A DNA stretch of 64,000 nt from Leadbetterella byssophila DSM 17132 (lineage in GTDB: Bacteria; Bacteroidota; Bacteroidia; Cytophagales; Spirosomataceae): assembly GCF_000166395.1 (NCBI RefSeq), contig NC_014655.1, forward strand, positions 124,001-188,000, in the 5' to 3' direction. Below the pieces are notes generated by a model that was not told the DNA's origin, made no database searches, and saw only the letters and a list, made by a program, of their open reading frames with translations. A program made the position numbers and the translations under genes. This document shows, one piece after another, positions 19,063 through 27,045 of the stretch (position 1 is its first letter; every line of letters begins with the position of its first letter).

Positions 19063-20486
19063 TTTACCAAATCGTTTTCAAGCTCCTGAATGATTGTGCT
19101 TACTTTATTATTTTCTGTTTTTAGTATTGATAGTATTTTGCCAATATTCAATTCGACTTCCTCCACTTTCTTATTTGGGTTTTTTACATCCAAATCATAA
19201 TTGCGGTCTATGATAGTTTGCATTGACACTTTCCAAGCCACTTCGCTTTCTTCACGATTTTTCCACCATTGTTTGATAGGTTCAAATTCTTCAATGCGGA
19301 TAGGTTTGGTTTTGCTGTAGGCTTTTTGTCCGTCAGGCAAAGTATGTTCGTAATACCAAATCTCTTTTGTTGGTTTTCCTTTTTCAAAGAAAATCAGGTT
19401 GGTGTTTACGGTGGCATACGGAGCAAATACCGATTGGGGCAATCGCACAATGGTATGCACATTACAATCTTCCAACAGTTTTTGCCTTACCCGTTGTTTT
19501 ACGCCATCGCCTGTTAAACTGCCATCGGGCAACACAATGCCTGCTCTACCACCGTCTTTCAGCAATTGGATAAACAGTATCAAAAACAAATCGGCACTTT
19601 CCTTGGTGCGGTAATTCAAAGGGAAATTGGTTTCCATTCCGTCACCTACTACACCACCAAAGGGCGGATTGGCAATAATTATATCCACACGGTCTTTCTG
19701 CTTTATAGACGTATATTCACGGCTCAGCGAATCACCGTTTTCAAGCTGTGGCACTTCAATGTCGTGGGTAATCAGGTTGACCACACTCAGCATAAAAGGC
19801 AGGGGTTTCAGTTCGCTTCCTGTTACGGTTTCCTGTAAAGTTTTGCGGTCGTCAATATTCTTTACCTGCCTTTTCAGGTGTTCAATGGTACACACTAAAA
19901 AACCTCCGGTGCCGCAGGCTGGGTCGGTAATTTTTTCGCCCAATTTCGGGTTTACCATATCCACAATAAACTGTGTTACGGCTCTTGGCGTGTAAAACTC
20001 GCCTGTGTCTTTTTTGGCAGCCAATCCCTGCAAAATTTCCTCATAAATCACATTGAAAATATGGTGGTCTTTGCTGCTGGTAAAATCAATTTCGTTGAGT
20101 TTGTTAATGGCCTGGCGGAAGGTGGTTCCGCTTTTCATATAGTTGTTGGTGCCGTCAAATATCTGGCGAATGGTAATGCCTAATCTATCGTCAGCCGCAA
20201 CCGTCAGGTTTTTGAGTGTGGGAAACAGTTTGTTGTTCACAAAATTGATGAGTTCATCGCCTGTGATGCCTTCATCATCTTCTGCCCAATTACGCCACTG
20301 CAATTCCGCAGGAATGGGAGATCTGTATTTCGGATTCAGAATTTCTTTTTCCTTGTCTTTGTCGTCAAAGAGTTTCAGAAATATCATCCACCCCAATTGC
20401 TCAATGCGTTGTGCATCGCCACTCAAGCCCGGGTCTTTGCGGAAAATGTCTCTGATGGATTTTATAGTGCCTGCAATGTTGCTCAT
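19059..20486 (-). CDS. hsdM: Type I restriction DNA methyltransferase subunit HsdM
   Basis: This 475-residue adenine N6 methyltransferase has the HsdM N-terminal helical domain (about 5-140), the SAM motif DPACGTGGF (188-196) and the catalytic NPPF (273-276). It modifies the site chosen by HsdS and is also part of the restriction complex with HsdR. Its stop overlaps the hsdS start (ATGA). A RAYT unit separates it from hsdR upstream, which is unusual for an hsd operon. Confidence 0.95.
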   Translation of the reverse strand: MSNIAGTIKSIRDIFRKDPGLSGDAQRIEQLGWMIFLKLFDDKDKEKEILNPKYRSPIPAELQWRNWAEDDEGITGDELINFVNNKLFPTLKNLTVAADDRLGITIRQIFDGTNNYMKSGTTFRQAINKLNEIDFTSSKDHHIFNVIYEEILQGLAAKKDTGEFYTPRAVTQFIVDMVNPKLGEKITDPACGTGGFLVCTIEHLKRQVKNIDDRKTLQETVTGSELKPLPFMLSVVNLITHDIEVPQLENGDSLSREYTSIKQKDRVDIIIANPPFGGVVGDGMETNFPLNYRTKESADLFLILFIQLLKDGGRAGIVLPDGSLTGDGVKQRVRQKLLEDCNVHTIVRLPQSVFAPYATVNTNLIFFEKGKPTKEIWYYEHTLPDGQKAYSKTKPIRIEEFEPIKQWWKNREESEVAWKVSMQTIIDRNYDLDVKNPNKKVEEVELNIGKILSILKTENNKVSTIIQELENDLVK

Positions 20487-20499
20487 TTCTATAAATTAT

Positions 20500-20513
20500 T
20501 TGGCTAAAGCCAA
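20500..20513. repeat. REP-like palindrome TTGGCTAAAGCCAA
   Basis: This perfect 14 bp palindrome lies just upstream of hsdM. It has the same core, GGCTAAAGCC, as the other REP-like sequences around the RAYT gene. Confidence 0.6.
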
Positions 20514-20540
20514 TTGTTTTCCTTTGTTTTAATATTATTT

Positions 20541-20568
20541 GAATGGGCTAAAGCCACATTCCTATTCA
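20541..20568. repeat. REP-like element, left copy
   Basis: The core GGCTAAAGCC is flanked by GAAT and ATTC arms and followed by CTATTCA. A nearly identical copy occurs at 21241-21268 on the far side of the RAYT gene. Confidence 0.65.
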
Positions 20569-20604
20569 GAATTATTTCATCAAATTTATAATTTCATTTG
20601 AATT

Positions 20605-20716
20605 GCCTCCAGATTTTGCATTGCCTCCAGATTTTGCATTGCCTCCAGATTTTGCATTGCCTCCAGATTTTGCATTGCCTCCAGATTTTGCATTGCCTCC
20701 AGATTTATCTGGAGGA
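20605..20716. repeat. 18 bp tandem repeat, six units, capped by a palindrome
   Basis: The unit GCATTGCCTCCAGATTTT repeats without change about six times and ends in the perfect palindrome CCTCCAGA-TTTA-TCTGGAGG. On the minus strand it would encode SGGNAK repeats, but the frame has no other support as a gene, so I read it as a minisatellite within the RAYT unit. Confidence 0.85.
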
Positions 20717-20737
20717 TAAAATAATTCATTCCCATTA

Positions 20738-20751
20738 TTGGCTTTAGCCAA
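20738..20751. repeat. REP-like palindrome TTGGCTTTAGCCAA
   Basis: The palindrome lies immediately after the RAYT stop codon and carries the same GGCTAAAGCC core when read on the minus strand. Confidence 0.6.
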
Positions 20752-20755
20752 AATA

Positions 20756-21193
20756 TTATCCTTTATATTTTTCAAATCCATATCTGCTGATAAATTCATC
20801 ATATTCTTGCTGAAATGTTTTTTTGGTGTGATGCTCTTCTTGATTCTTAATATATTCCCTCACCTTATTTATCATTGATTCAGAAACAGAAACAGCAAAA
20901 TATTCATCCTGCCATTCAAATTTTACTTTTGTCAATTCATTCTTATTTATCCAAAAAGATGATTCTCCCTTTATCAATTGCACAACTTTTTGAATGGTTT
21001 GGTCTATACCCAATGAAACCAAACAATGACAGTGGTCAGAATAACCATTTATAAAGTCAATGAATATCCTTTTTTCTTTGGCATTCTGCCTTATATGATG
21101 CCACACTTTTGTGCGCAACTCTTTAGAATCTAAAAATGGATACCTATTCTTGGGGCTCCATACAAAATGAATGTAAACTTTTACAAACGGCAT
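20756..21193 (-). CDS. REP-associated tyrosine transposase (RAYT, TnpA-REP)
   Basis: This 145-residue protein belongs to the Y1 HUH transposase superfamily (IS200/IS605 type). The metal-binding HUH motif is HCH at 54-56 and the catalytic tyrosine is probably Y114 in VREYIKNQ. RAYT proteins are usually single copy and act on short palindromic REP sequences instead of insertion-sequence ends. REP-like palindromes lie on both sides here, which supports that assignment. The gene sits between hsdR and hsdM in the same orientation and probably does not block transcription of the operon. Confidence 0.88.
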   Translation of the reverse strand: MPFVKVYIHFVWSPKNRYPFLDSKELRTKVWHHIRQNAKEKRIFIDFINGYSDHCHCLVSLGIDQTIQKVVQLIKGESSFWINKNELTKVKFEWQDEYFAVSVSESMINKVREYIKNQEEHHTKKTFQQEYDEFISRYGFEKYKG

Positions 21194-21240
21194 ATTGGTT
21201 AGATTATTCGACTAAAGCTACTTTTTTGGATTTATAGTGA

Positions 21241-21268
21241 AATGGGGCTAAAGCCACATTCCTATTCA
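21241..21268. repeat. REP-like element, right copy
   Basis: This copy matches the one at 20541-20568 through the core and the following CACATTCCTATTCA. It lies between the RAYT start and the hsdR stop. Confidence 0.65.
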
Positions 21269-21283
21269 TTTTGATAATTTTCA

Positions 21284-23680
21284 TTACGCAATGTTTCTAT
21301 ATAATTCGTTTTCTAATTCTTTGATGGCTTTTTCGTATTCTTCACGACTGCCAAATGCTTTGATGATTTCAGTAACCGAACCAAATTCATTGATGGGTGG
21401 AACAGTCAGGATTTGAATGTTCTCAATGTTTTCAATGCCTTGGTCTGCGTATTTGTCGAGTAACGCCTCTAAAACTTTTCGGGCTTGGTCGCCATACTTG
21501 GTAAAGTAGTTGCGTTTCATCACATTGTTTGCCCGTTCCTTTCTTGTCATTGGTGGTTGGTCATACGCCACGTGGCAGATTAAATCAAACAAATCCACCT
21601 GCTTGTCAACTGCCTCATACAATGCTTCCACCATTACGCCTTGTTCAACCAATTCAGCAATGATGGCTTCTTTGCGATCTGAACCTTTCCACTTGTTCAG
21701 AAAATCATCTAAGGAAGCAAACTGCTCTTTGATAATTTCTTTTGTGTGGTCTTTCAGACTTGTGGTTATGGGTTTTCCGTGTTGGTCGAAATGCAATTCA
21801 CGGCTAATCAAAACAGAAACGTCCACACCATTTACATAAACTTTTCGCCTTGGTTCATTTACTGTTGATGGTGGAAATTCTTGTTCAGGATAACGGATTT
21901 CAGGGGGAGTAATTTCAATTTCTTCTCCTGATTCAATGTCAATGATTGGTTCTGTGTTTTCTTCTTCTTCGTCAATAATATCTCCTAAGTTTATTGCTTC
22001 GGTAACTGGTTTAATTCTGATTGGTTCACCGTCAAATTGAGGGTCTGCAAAAAGGTCTGTTGCATTTCTGAAATCCAAAATGGTGAAATACAATTTGCCG
22101 TATTCTTCATTGATTCGTGTTCCTCTACCAATAATTTGCTTGAACTTGGTCATTGAATTGATGTTGCTGTCCAATACAATCACTTTGCAGGTTTGAGCAT
22201 CAACGCCTGTTGTCATCAATTCGGAAGTGGTAGCAATCACAGGATATTTTTCTTCGGGATTAATGAAGTTGTCCAACTCTCGTTTGCCTTCGTCATTGTC
22301 GCCTGTAATCTGCATTATGTATTTGTAGTTCTCGGAAACCAAATCAGGATTGTGTCGGGCTAATGCGGTTCGCATTCTTTCAGCGTGGTCAATGTCCACA
22401 CAAAACACAATGGTTTTGGCAAAGCGGTCGTAACCTTTTAAAAATTCGGTTACTTTTTTGGCAACTGCATCCGTCCGTTCTTCAATCACCAAGTTTTTAT
22501 CAAAGTCTTTGCGGTTATAAATGCGGTCTTCAATTTCGTTTCCGTCTTTGTCGGTTTTTCCTTGCTCTGGTCTCCAACCTTCGGCATCCACATTCAAAGC
22601 TATACGCACCACACGATAAGGAGCTAAGAAACCATCATCAATTCCTTGTTTCAATGAATAGGTATAAACTGGGTCGCCAAAATATTCTGAATTGCTTGCT
22701 TCGTTGGTTTCCTTTGGTGTCGCTGTCAAACCAATATGCGTAGCATTTTGGAAATAGGTTAAAATCTCTCTCCAACTACTATCATCTTTTGCACTTCCTC
22801 TGTGGCACTCGTCAATTACAATCAGGTCGAAAAAGTCTCTTGAAAACTGTTTGTAAACATTGGCTGCTTCGTCTGTTCCAGAAAGTCCTTGATACAACGC
22901 CAAGTAAATTTCAAAACTCTTGTCAATTTGCCTGTGTTTTACCACAGTCATTTTATCCTTGAAATGTTTGAAGTCGCCTCTGCGTGTTTGGTCAATCAAG
23001 GCATTTCTGTCAGCTAAAAACAGAATTCGTTTTTTTGCTCCGCTTTTCCAAAGTCGGTGAATGATTTGAAAAGCAGTATAGGTTTTTCCTGTTCCTGTTG
23101 CCATTACGAGCAAAATTCTATTCTGTCCGTTTGCAATGGCTTCAACTGTTCTGTTTACTGCAATTTGTTGGTAATATCTTGGTTTGCGATTTGTTCCGTC
23201 AAAATAATAGTCCTGCGAGACAATTCTTTCCGCTTCGGGAGTTTCAATGCCTTTATACTTTTTGTATTTTTCCCAAAGTTGTTCGGGAGTGGGGAAGTCG
23301 TCTAAACTGATTTCAGTTTCAATATTACCGTCTGTTGCTGTTCGGTCGTGAAATAAAAAACCATCTCCGTTGCTGCTAAACACACAAGGAATGTCTAAAA
23401 TTTGAGCATAATCAAGTCCTTGTTGGATTCCTGCTCTTATCGAATGATTGTTGTCCTTTGCTTCAATAATGGCAATAGGAATATTCGGTTTGTAATACAG
23501 AATATAGTCGGCTCGTTTTCTTGTTCCTCTTGCTGTGATTTTTCCTCTTACGTAAATTTTACCATCAGTAAAAGAAACCTCCTCTAATATCTGCAACTGT
23601 TTGTCCCAACCCGCCTTCTCCAAAGCAGGTGTAATAAACTTGGAGCAAATATCTCTTTCCGATAGACTTTTCTTATTCAT
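21284..23680 (-). CDS. hsdR: Type I restriction endonuclease subunit HsdR
   Basis: This 798-residue motor and nuclease subunit cuts unmodified DNA after translocating it. The N-terminal PD-(D/E)XK nuclease has D58 and E73-A-K75. The helicase has Walker A ATGTGKT (194-200), the DECH box (290-293) and later helicase motifs including TATPKE and QIIGRGTR. The C-terminal region (about 600-798) is the HsdM-binding helical domain. It is the first gene of the operon, with about 320 bp of leader before repeat 2. All key residues appear intact. Confidence 0.95.
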   Translation of the reverse strand: MNKKSLSERDICSKFITPALEKAGWDKQLQILEEVSFTDGKIYVRGKITARGTRKRADYILYYKPNIPIAIIEAKDNNHSIRAGIQQGLDYAQILDIPCVFSSNGDGFLFHDRTATDGNIETEISLDDFPTPEQLWEKYKKYKGIETPEAERIVSQDYYFDGTNRKPRYYQQIAVNRTVEAIANGQNRILLVMATGTGKTYTAFQIIHRLWKSGAKKRILFLADRNALIDQTRRGDFKHFKDKMTVVKHRQIDKSFEIYLALYQGLSGTDEAANVYKQFSRDFFDLIVIDECHRGSAKDDSSWREILTYFQNATHIGLTATPKETNEASNSEYFGDPVYTYSLKQGIDDGFLAPYRVVRIALNVDAEGWRPEQGKTDKDGNEIEDRIYNRKDFDKNLVIEERTDAVAKKVTEFLKGYDRFAKTIVFCVDIDHAERMRTALARHNPDLVSENYKYIMQITGDNDEGKRELDNFINPEEKYPVIATTSELMTTGVDAQTCKVIVLDSNINSMTKFKQIIGRGTRINEEYGKLYFTILDFRNATDLFADPQFDGEPIRIKPVTEAINLGDIIDEEEENTEPIIDIESGEEIEITPPEIRYPEQEFPPSTVNEPRRKVYVNGVDVSVLISRELHFDQHGKPITTSLKDHTKEIIKEQFASLDDFLNKWKGSDRKEAIIAELVEQGVMVEALYEAVDKQVDLFDLICHVAYDQPPMTRKERANNVMKRNYFTKYGDQARKVLEALLDKYADQGIENIENIQILTVPPINEFGSVTEIIKAFGSREEYEKAIKELENELYRNIA

Positions 23681-24001
23681 TCTTTATTTCTCAAAGTAAA
23701 ATTTAGCAAAATACATATTTCTGTCGGTGCGTTTGCAAAAAAGTGGATCTTTTGGCTTTGCGAAAGGTCGGCTTGTGTGTCTGGCAAAACCAAATGTGCC
23801 ATTTGCGGGCTGGCTGAAAATTGTTTTTAAAAAATGTGCGGTGGAAAAAAATAAAAAACATAGGGTCGGCAATGAGTGTCGGCTTACTCGTTGTCCGTTA
23901 ATAATATCGTTTCTATGTCTTTGGTCAAGTGTCAAAATGGTTTACATTTTTCTTGTTTTTAGTCCGTTGTTTTCTGTCGGGTCGTTGTCTTTTACACTTG
24001 C
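23681..24001. other. Leader of the restriction cassette
   Basis: This 321 bp stretch lies between repeat 2 and the hsdR start. It is longer than other cassette leaders and probably holds the operon promoter. Overlapping frames on both strands show no domain and I reject them as genes. Confidence 0.45.
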
Positions 24002-24133
24002 GCCTAACGGTTTGGGGCTTTGCGTTGTGGGGGATTTTTAGCACTAACCTTGATACGAAGAACCACACTTCAAATTTAGCACAAATGTTCATACGAAGCA
24101 CGTCAGCCCCCATTACGCCAAACCCTTGTTAGT
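24002..24133 (-). repeat. attC-like repeat 2
   Basis: In gene direction the boxes are CACTAAC and GTTAGGC; the latter fits the classical integron core GTTRRRY. The inner arms GGTTTGGCGTAATGG and CCACAACGCAAAGCC pair. The first box lies 60 nt after the AraC stop codon, so the repeat closes the SDR-AraC cassette. Confidence 0.88.
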
Positions 24134-24192
24134 GGCATGTGGCTTTCAGTCGTCCGCTGCCTGCCGCGTTGGCTGTGTGTAAAGAAAAATTT

Positions 24193-25011
24193 TTATCTCG
24201 TCTTTGTGAGTTCCGTTGGCGCATAACCAAATTGCTTTTTAAAAGTGTAAGAAAAATGGGATAAACTCTCGAAGCCAAGATCTAAATAGATGGAAGACGG
24301 CTTTTTATTGTTTTTCTCAATTTGATAGTGCGCCTCTGTAAGTCGCTTGTTCTGCAACCATTGTCGGGGTGGAATACCAAATGTTTTTTGAAAATCACGC
24401 TTGAATCCAGCGAGGCTCCTGCCGGTCAATTTTGCAAAACTTTCAATCGGCACATTAAATTTGTAATTAGATAACATAAACTTTTCCAAATCAATCTTAT
24501 GCGGTTCTGAAAAGTCGAAAAGGAAATTTTTAAGTTCCGGTTTTGTAAGTAATAAAAGCTGAACGGCTTCTTTCACTTTTATACTGCTTAATTGATCGTT
24601 GATATTTTTATGGTTTTGTGTATATGGAATTAAGGAGTTGAAGAAACCCTGCAAAAAATCACTTTCTGGAATAAGTATGTTGGATGACCCGTTGTACTTT
24701 TCGTTGTTGTCAATCTGATTTTCCAACGCATATTTTCTCAAGATATCATCCTTAAGAATTAAAAGTATGGCTTTCTGGTAGTCTTTGCCTATTGGGGTTT
24801 TGGTAACTTTTACAAATTGATGTTTACGGACTAATAAGATATCACCCGGTTTCATCACCATTTTTTCGATATTCGTTTCCAGGGTTAGTTGCCCCGATAT
24901 TTGCAGGGCCAAAATGCTTTCAGAAAGAAAACGGTCTGACTCCTTTTCCTTTTCGGCATCTATAGTAAAAACAAATACGTCAGGAGTTATTTTATTTGAA
25001 TGGTTTTCCAT
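24193..25011 (-). CDS. AraC family transcriptional regulator (cassette gene)
   Basis: This 272-residue regulator has an N-terminal cupin-like sensing region (about 10-130) and a C-terminal AraC DNA-binding domain (about 165-268) with two helix-turn-helix motifs, the last including YAPTELTK. It starts 13 nt after the stop of the SDR gene, so both are carried as a two-gene cassette. It likely regulates the SDR gene or itself. The inducer is unknown. Confidence 0.88.
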   Translation of the reverse strand: MENHSNKITPDVFVFTIDAEKEKESDRFLSESILALQISGQLTLETNIEKMVMKPGDILLVRKHQFVKVTKTPIGKDYQKAILLILKDDILRKYALENQIDNNEKYNGSSNILIPESDFLQGFFNSLIPYTQNHKNINDQLSSIKVKEAVQLLLLTKPELKNFLFDFSEPHKIDLEKFMLSNYKFNVPIESFAKLTGRSLAGFKRDFQKTFGIPPRQWLQNKRLTEAHYQIEKNNKKPSSIYLDLGFESLSHFSYTFKKQFGYAPTELTKTR

Positions 25012-25024
25012 GAAATTCCTTTAT

Positions 25025-25924
25025 TTACTCTGATTCAGGCAAGTCTACCATTTTAGCGCTCTTTTTCCACAATAAATCTCTTACGTCATTGTTTTGGGCA
25101 AGTTGAGAAGGATCAGGAAAGGTAAGTCTTCCTCTTACCAATGACGCGTAAATTTTATCTGTTGGCAATGTAACTTTACCCAATGCAAGCGCTGCCAGGG
25201 TTTCGCCCGCACGTTCCACCCTACCTACAAATAAAAAGGGTATAAACATACTGACTATATAGAATAAAGGTCGGATGAGAACAGCTACCATTACTTTCAT
25301 AAATGCTGATTGTTTGCCCATTAGAGAAGTGTCGCCTGTCAGCCCGGGATTAAATGCAATCATACGGATATTACTTTTATCTTCAAAACTTATGGCTGAA
25401 AGTGAACGTGCGGTAAGAAGATTACAGAGTTTTGTTGCGGCATAAAGCCGCATACCTTTCGGACTATTTTCATTGGGATACGCCAACTCCTCCGGGTTTA
25501 AGGTTTTCGGTCCAAACGGAACAATTGCAGGGTCGTGTGTGTCGCTAGTCGTGATAACGATCTTACCACCTTCCGCCATGATCGGTAAGAATAACCTGGC
25601 TAACAAATAATGTGAAAGGTGGTTAGTAGCAAATGTCAATTGAAAACCTTCTTCGCTTCGTTGGTCGTGATCCGTGGCCCGAATAGCCGCATTCAGAATC
25701 AATACATCAATTTTGGTTTCCCCCAGCCGTTGTTTTATGTTGTCTGCAAAAGAACGAACACTTCTTAAAGAAGAAAGGTCGAGCGGAAGCACGTCTGTTC
25801 CTTCAGGCACAATACGTCCGCTTCCCCGTGCGCCAACATATACTTTGGTGTCGGGCAATTTCACAAAGTGTTTTAAGGCTTCTGCACCAATACCTGAGGT
25901 TGCCCCCGTCATTACAATAATCAT
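25025..25924 (-). CDS. SDR family oxidoreductase (cassette gene)
   Basis: This 299-residue short-chain dehydrogenase has the cofactor motif TGATSGIG (6-13), an NAAIR motif and the catalytic YAATK. Its C-terminal half has a hydrophobic stretch (VAVLIRPLFYIVSMFIPFL) unusual for soluble SDRs and resembling protochlorophyllide-reductase-like and retinol-dehydrogenase-like members. It is first in a cassette with the AraC regulator. The 219 bp leader before it is long for this array. The substrate is unknown. Confidence 0.88.
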   Translation of the reverse strand: MIIVMTGATSGIGAEALKHFVKLPDTKVYVGARGSGRIVPEGTDVLPLDLSSLRSVRSFADNIKQRLGETKIDVLILNAAIRATDHDQRSEEGFQLTFATNHLSHYLLARLFLPIMAEGGKIVITTSDTHDPAIVPFGPKTLNPEELAYPNENSPKGMRLYAATKLCNLLTARSLSAISFEDKSNIRMIAFNPGLTGDTSLMGKQSAFMKVMVAVLIRPLFYIVSMFIPFLFVGRVERAGETLAALALGKVTLPTDKIYASLVRGRLTFPDPSQLAQNNDVRDLLWKKSAKMVDLPESE

Positions 25925-26143
25925 AGTTACTTATTTGTTCTGATTGATTCAGATACAAAAGTAAGCAGCAAGCACAAAGAAAACTTTCCTGTACGGCTCA
26001 AATAGCTTTCTTGTATAGCTTACTTATAAAACTGGGGATTGTGTGGTCTTGGTGAATTTTTCTTTGTGCGTTCTGCTTTTTCATTTTTTCTGTTTGGACT
26101 GGTCGGGTGTCTGCCTGTTGTTTGCGGTCGTCCTACCATTGCC

Positions 26144-26275
26144 GCTAACGTTATGCAGCTTGGCGCTGTTGTTGATTGCGTGACGTTAATCTGTCATGCT
26201 AATATAAGATTTGAAAGCGTAAAACAAAGCTGATACACAGTAAAATAGCGGCAATAGAGCTAAGGTGCTGTTAGC
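26144..26275 (-). repeat. attC-like repeat 3
   Basis: Both outer boxes are perfect (GCTAAC, GTTAGC). The inner arms are more diverged than in other copies (AGCTTGGCGCTGTTG against CAATAGAGCTAAGG) and the centre is unlike the TTTAGCAC type. The repeat begins 11 nt after the SnoaL-like stop codon. Confidence 0.8.
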
Positions 26276-26285
26276 GGTTCGTTGT

Positions 26286-26795
26286 TTATTCTTTCGTCAA
26301 ACCCATTGCTTGTCCGATTAAAAACGTGTCAGTATATTGATTGAACTCGGTAATTTTTCCGTCTTTTACTTTGTATTCACAAGCAAATTCCGACTTCATA
26401 TATTTTCCCGTTGCATTAAATGTGCCTTCATAAAAGCCAATAACAAAAACTCCGTCTCCACTGTCAATGTAACGTGTAATTGTTGCTTTCCAATTCGTCC
26501 AATTTTGTCTGAACCCGCCAAATACTTTTTCAAATACTGCGTCAGCACCAACGTGTTGTCCACCGCCTGGGAAACCTTTCATTTGGTTCCACTTTATATT
26601 TTCGTCAAATATTTGTCTGATTGCATTATTGTCTTTTGTAGCAAAAAGTTCATACATTTTTTTTACTGTTTCAATATTTCCCATTTTTTCTGATGTCGTT
26701 TGCTTTGAGTTTGTAATTGTTGTCGCTTGTTTGTTTTGTCCATATGCCGAAGTAAGGCAAAATGAAATTGTTATTACTAAAATGGATTTTGTCAT
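26286..26795 (-). CDS. SnoaL/NTF2-like protein with signal peptide (cassette gene)
   Basis: This 169-residue protein has a signal peptide (about 1-19) and a cone-shaped NTF2-like fold of the SnoaL type, recognisable from VKKMYELFATKDNNAI and FACEYKVKDGKITEFNQYTD. Proteins of this family bind or transform small hydrophobic molecules. An internal ATG at MGNIETV could give a cytoplasmic form, but the signal peptide is convincing. It is alone in its cassette. Confidence 0.75.
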   Translation of the reverse strand: MTKSILVITISFCLTSAYGQNKQATTITNSKQTTSEKMGNIETVKKMYELFATKDNNAIRQIFDENIKWNQMKGFPGGGQHVGADAVFEKVFGGFRQNWTNWKATITRYIDSGDGVFVIGFYEGTFNATGKYMKSEFACEYKVKDGKITEFNQYTDTFLIGQAMGLTKE

Positions 26796-26841
26796 TTTTT
26801 AATGTTCTGTCTGTTGTCGTTTGTGTCGTCCTACAATGACC

Positions 26842-27031
26842 GCTAACGTGTCGCGCATTGGCGAAGTGGCGTGAAACCGAAGTGGAAAGTTTCGGTTTGG
26901 ACGACACGTAGCCAATGCTTTTTTGTCAGTGGCTAAATTACAAAAAAAGCCAATGCAAAAGCATTGGCGGAATAGGGGAGAGAACTTTCAACTTGCCGTG
27001 AACACCGCCATTTTGCCAATGCGATGTTAGC
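26842..27031 (-). repeat. attC-like repeat 4 (long, composite)
   Basis: At 190 bp this is the longest copy. Its outer boxes are perfect. The centre has two extra hairpins: GAAACCGAA / TTTCGGTTT and GCCAATGC-AAAA-GCATTGGC. It also contains a GACGACAC stretch like the leader normally found outside the repeat, suggesting a nested or fused copy. Confidence 0.8.
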
Positions 27032-27045
27032 TGACGTATTTTTAT

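Noticed and set aside
20605-20716. CRISPR-like repeat
   Set aside because: The six units are contiguous with no spacers.
20572-20802. Glycine-rich repeat protein SGGNAK
   Set aside because: The frame overlaps the end of the RAYT gene and consists mostly of an 18 bp minisatellite with no conserved context.
23684-24113. Short frames on both strands in the hsdR leader
   Set aside because: They overlap each other and repeat 2 and have biased low-complexity composition.
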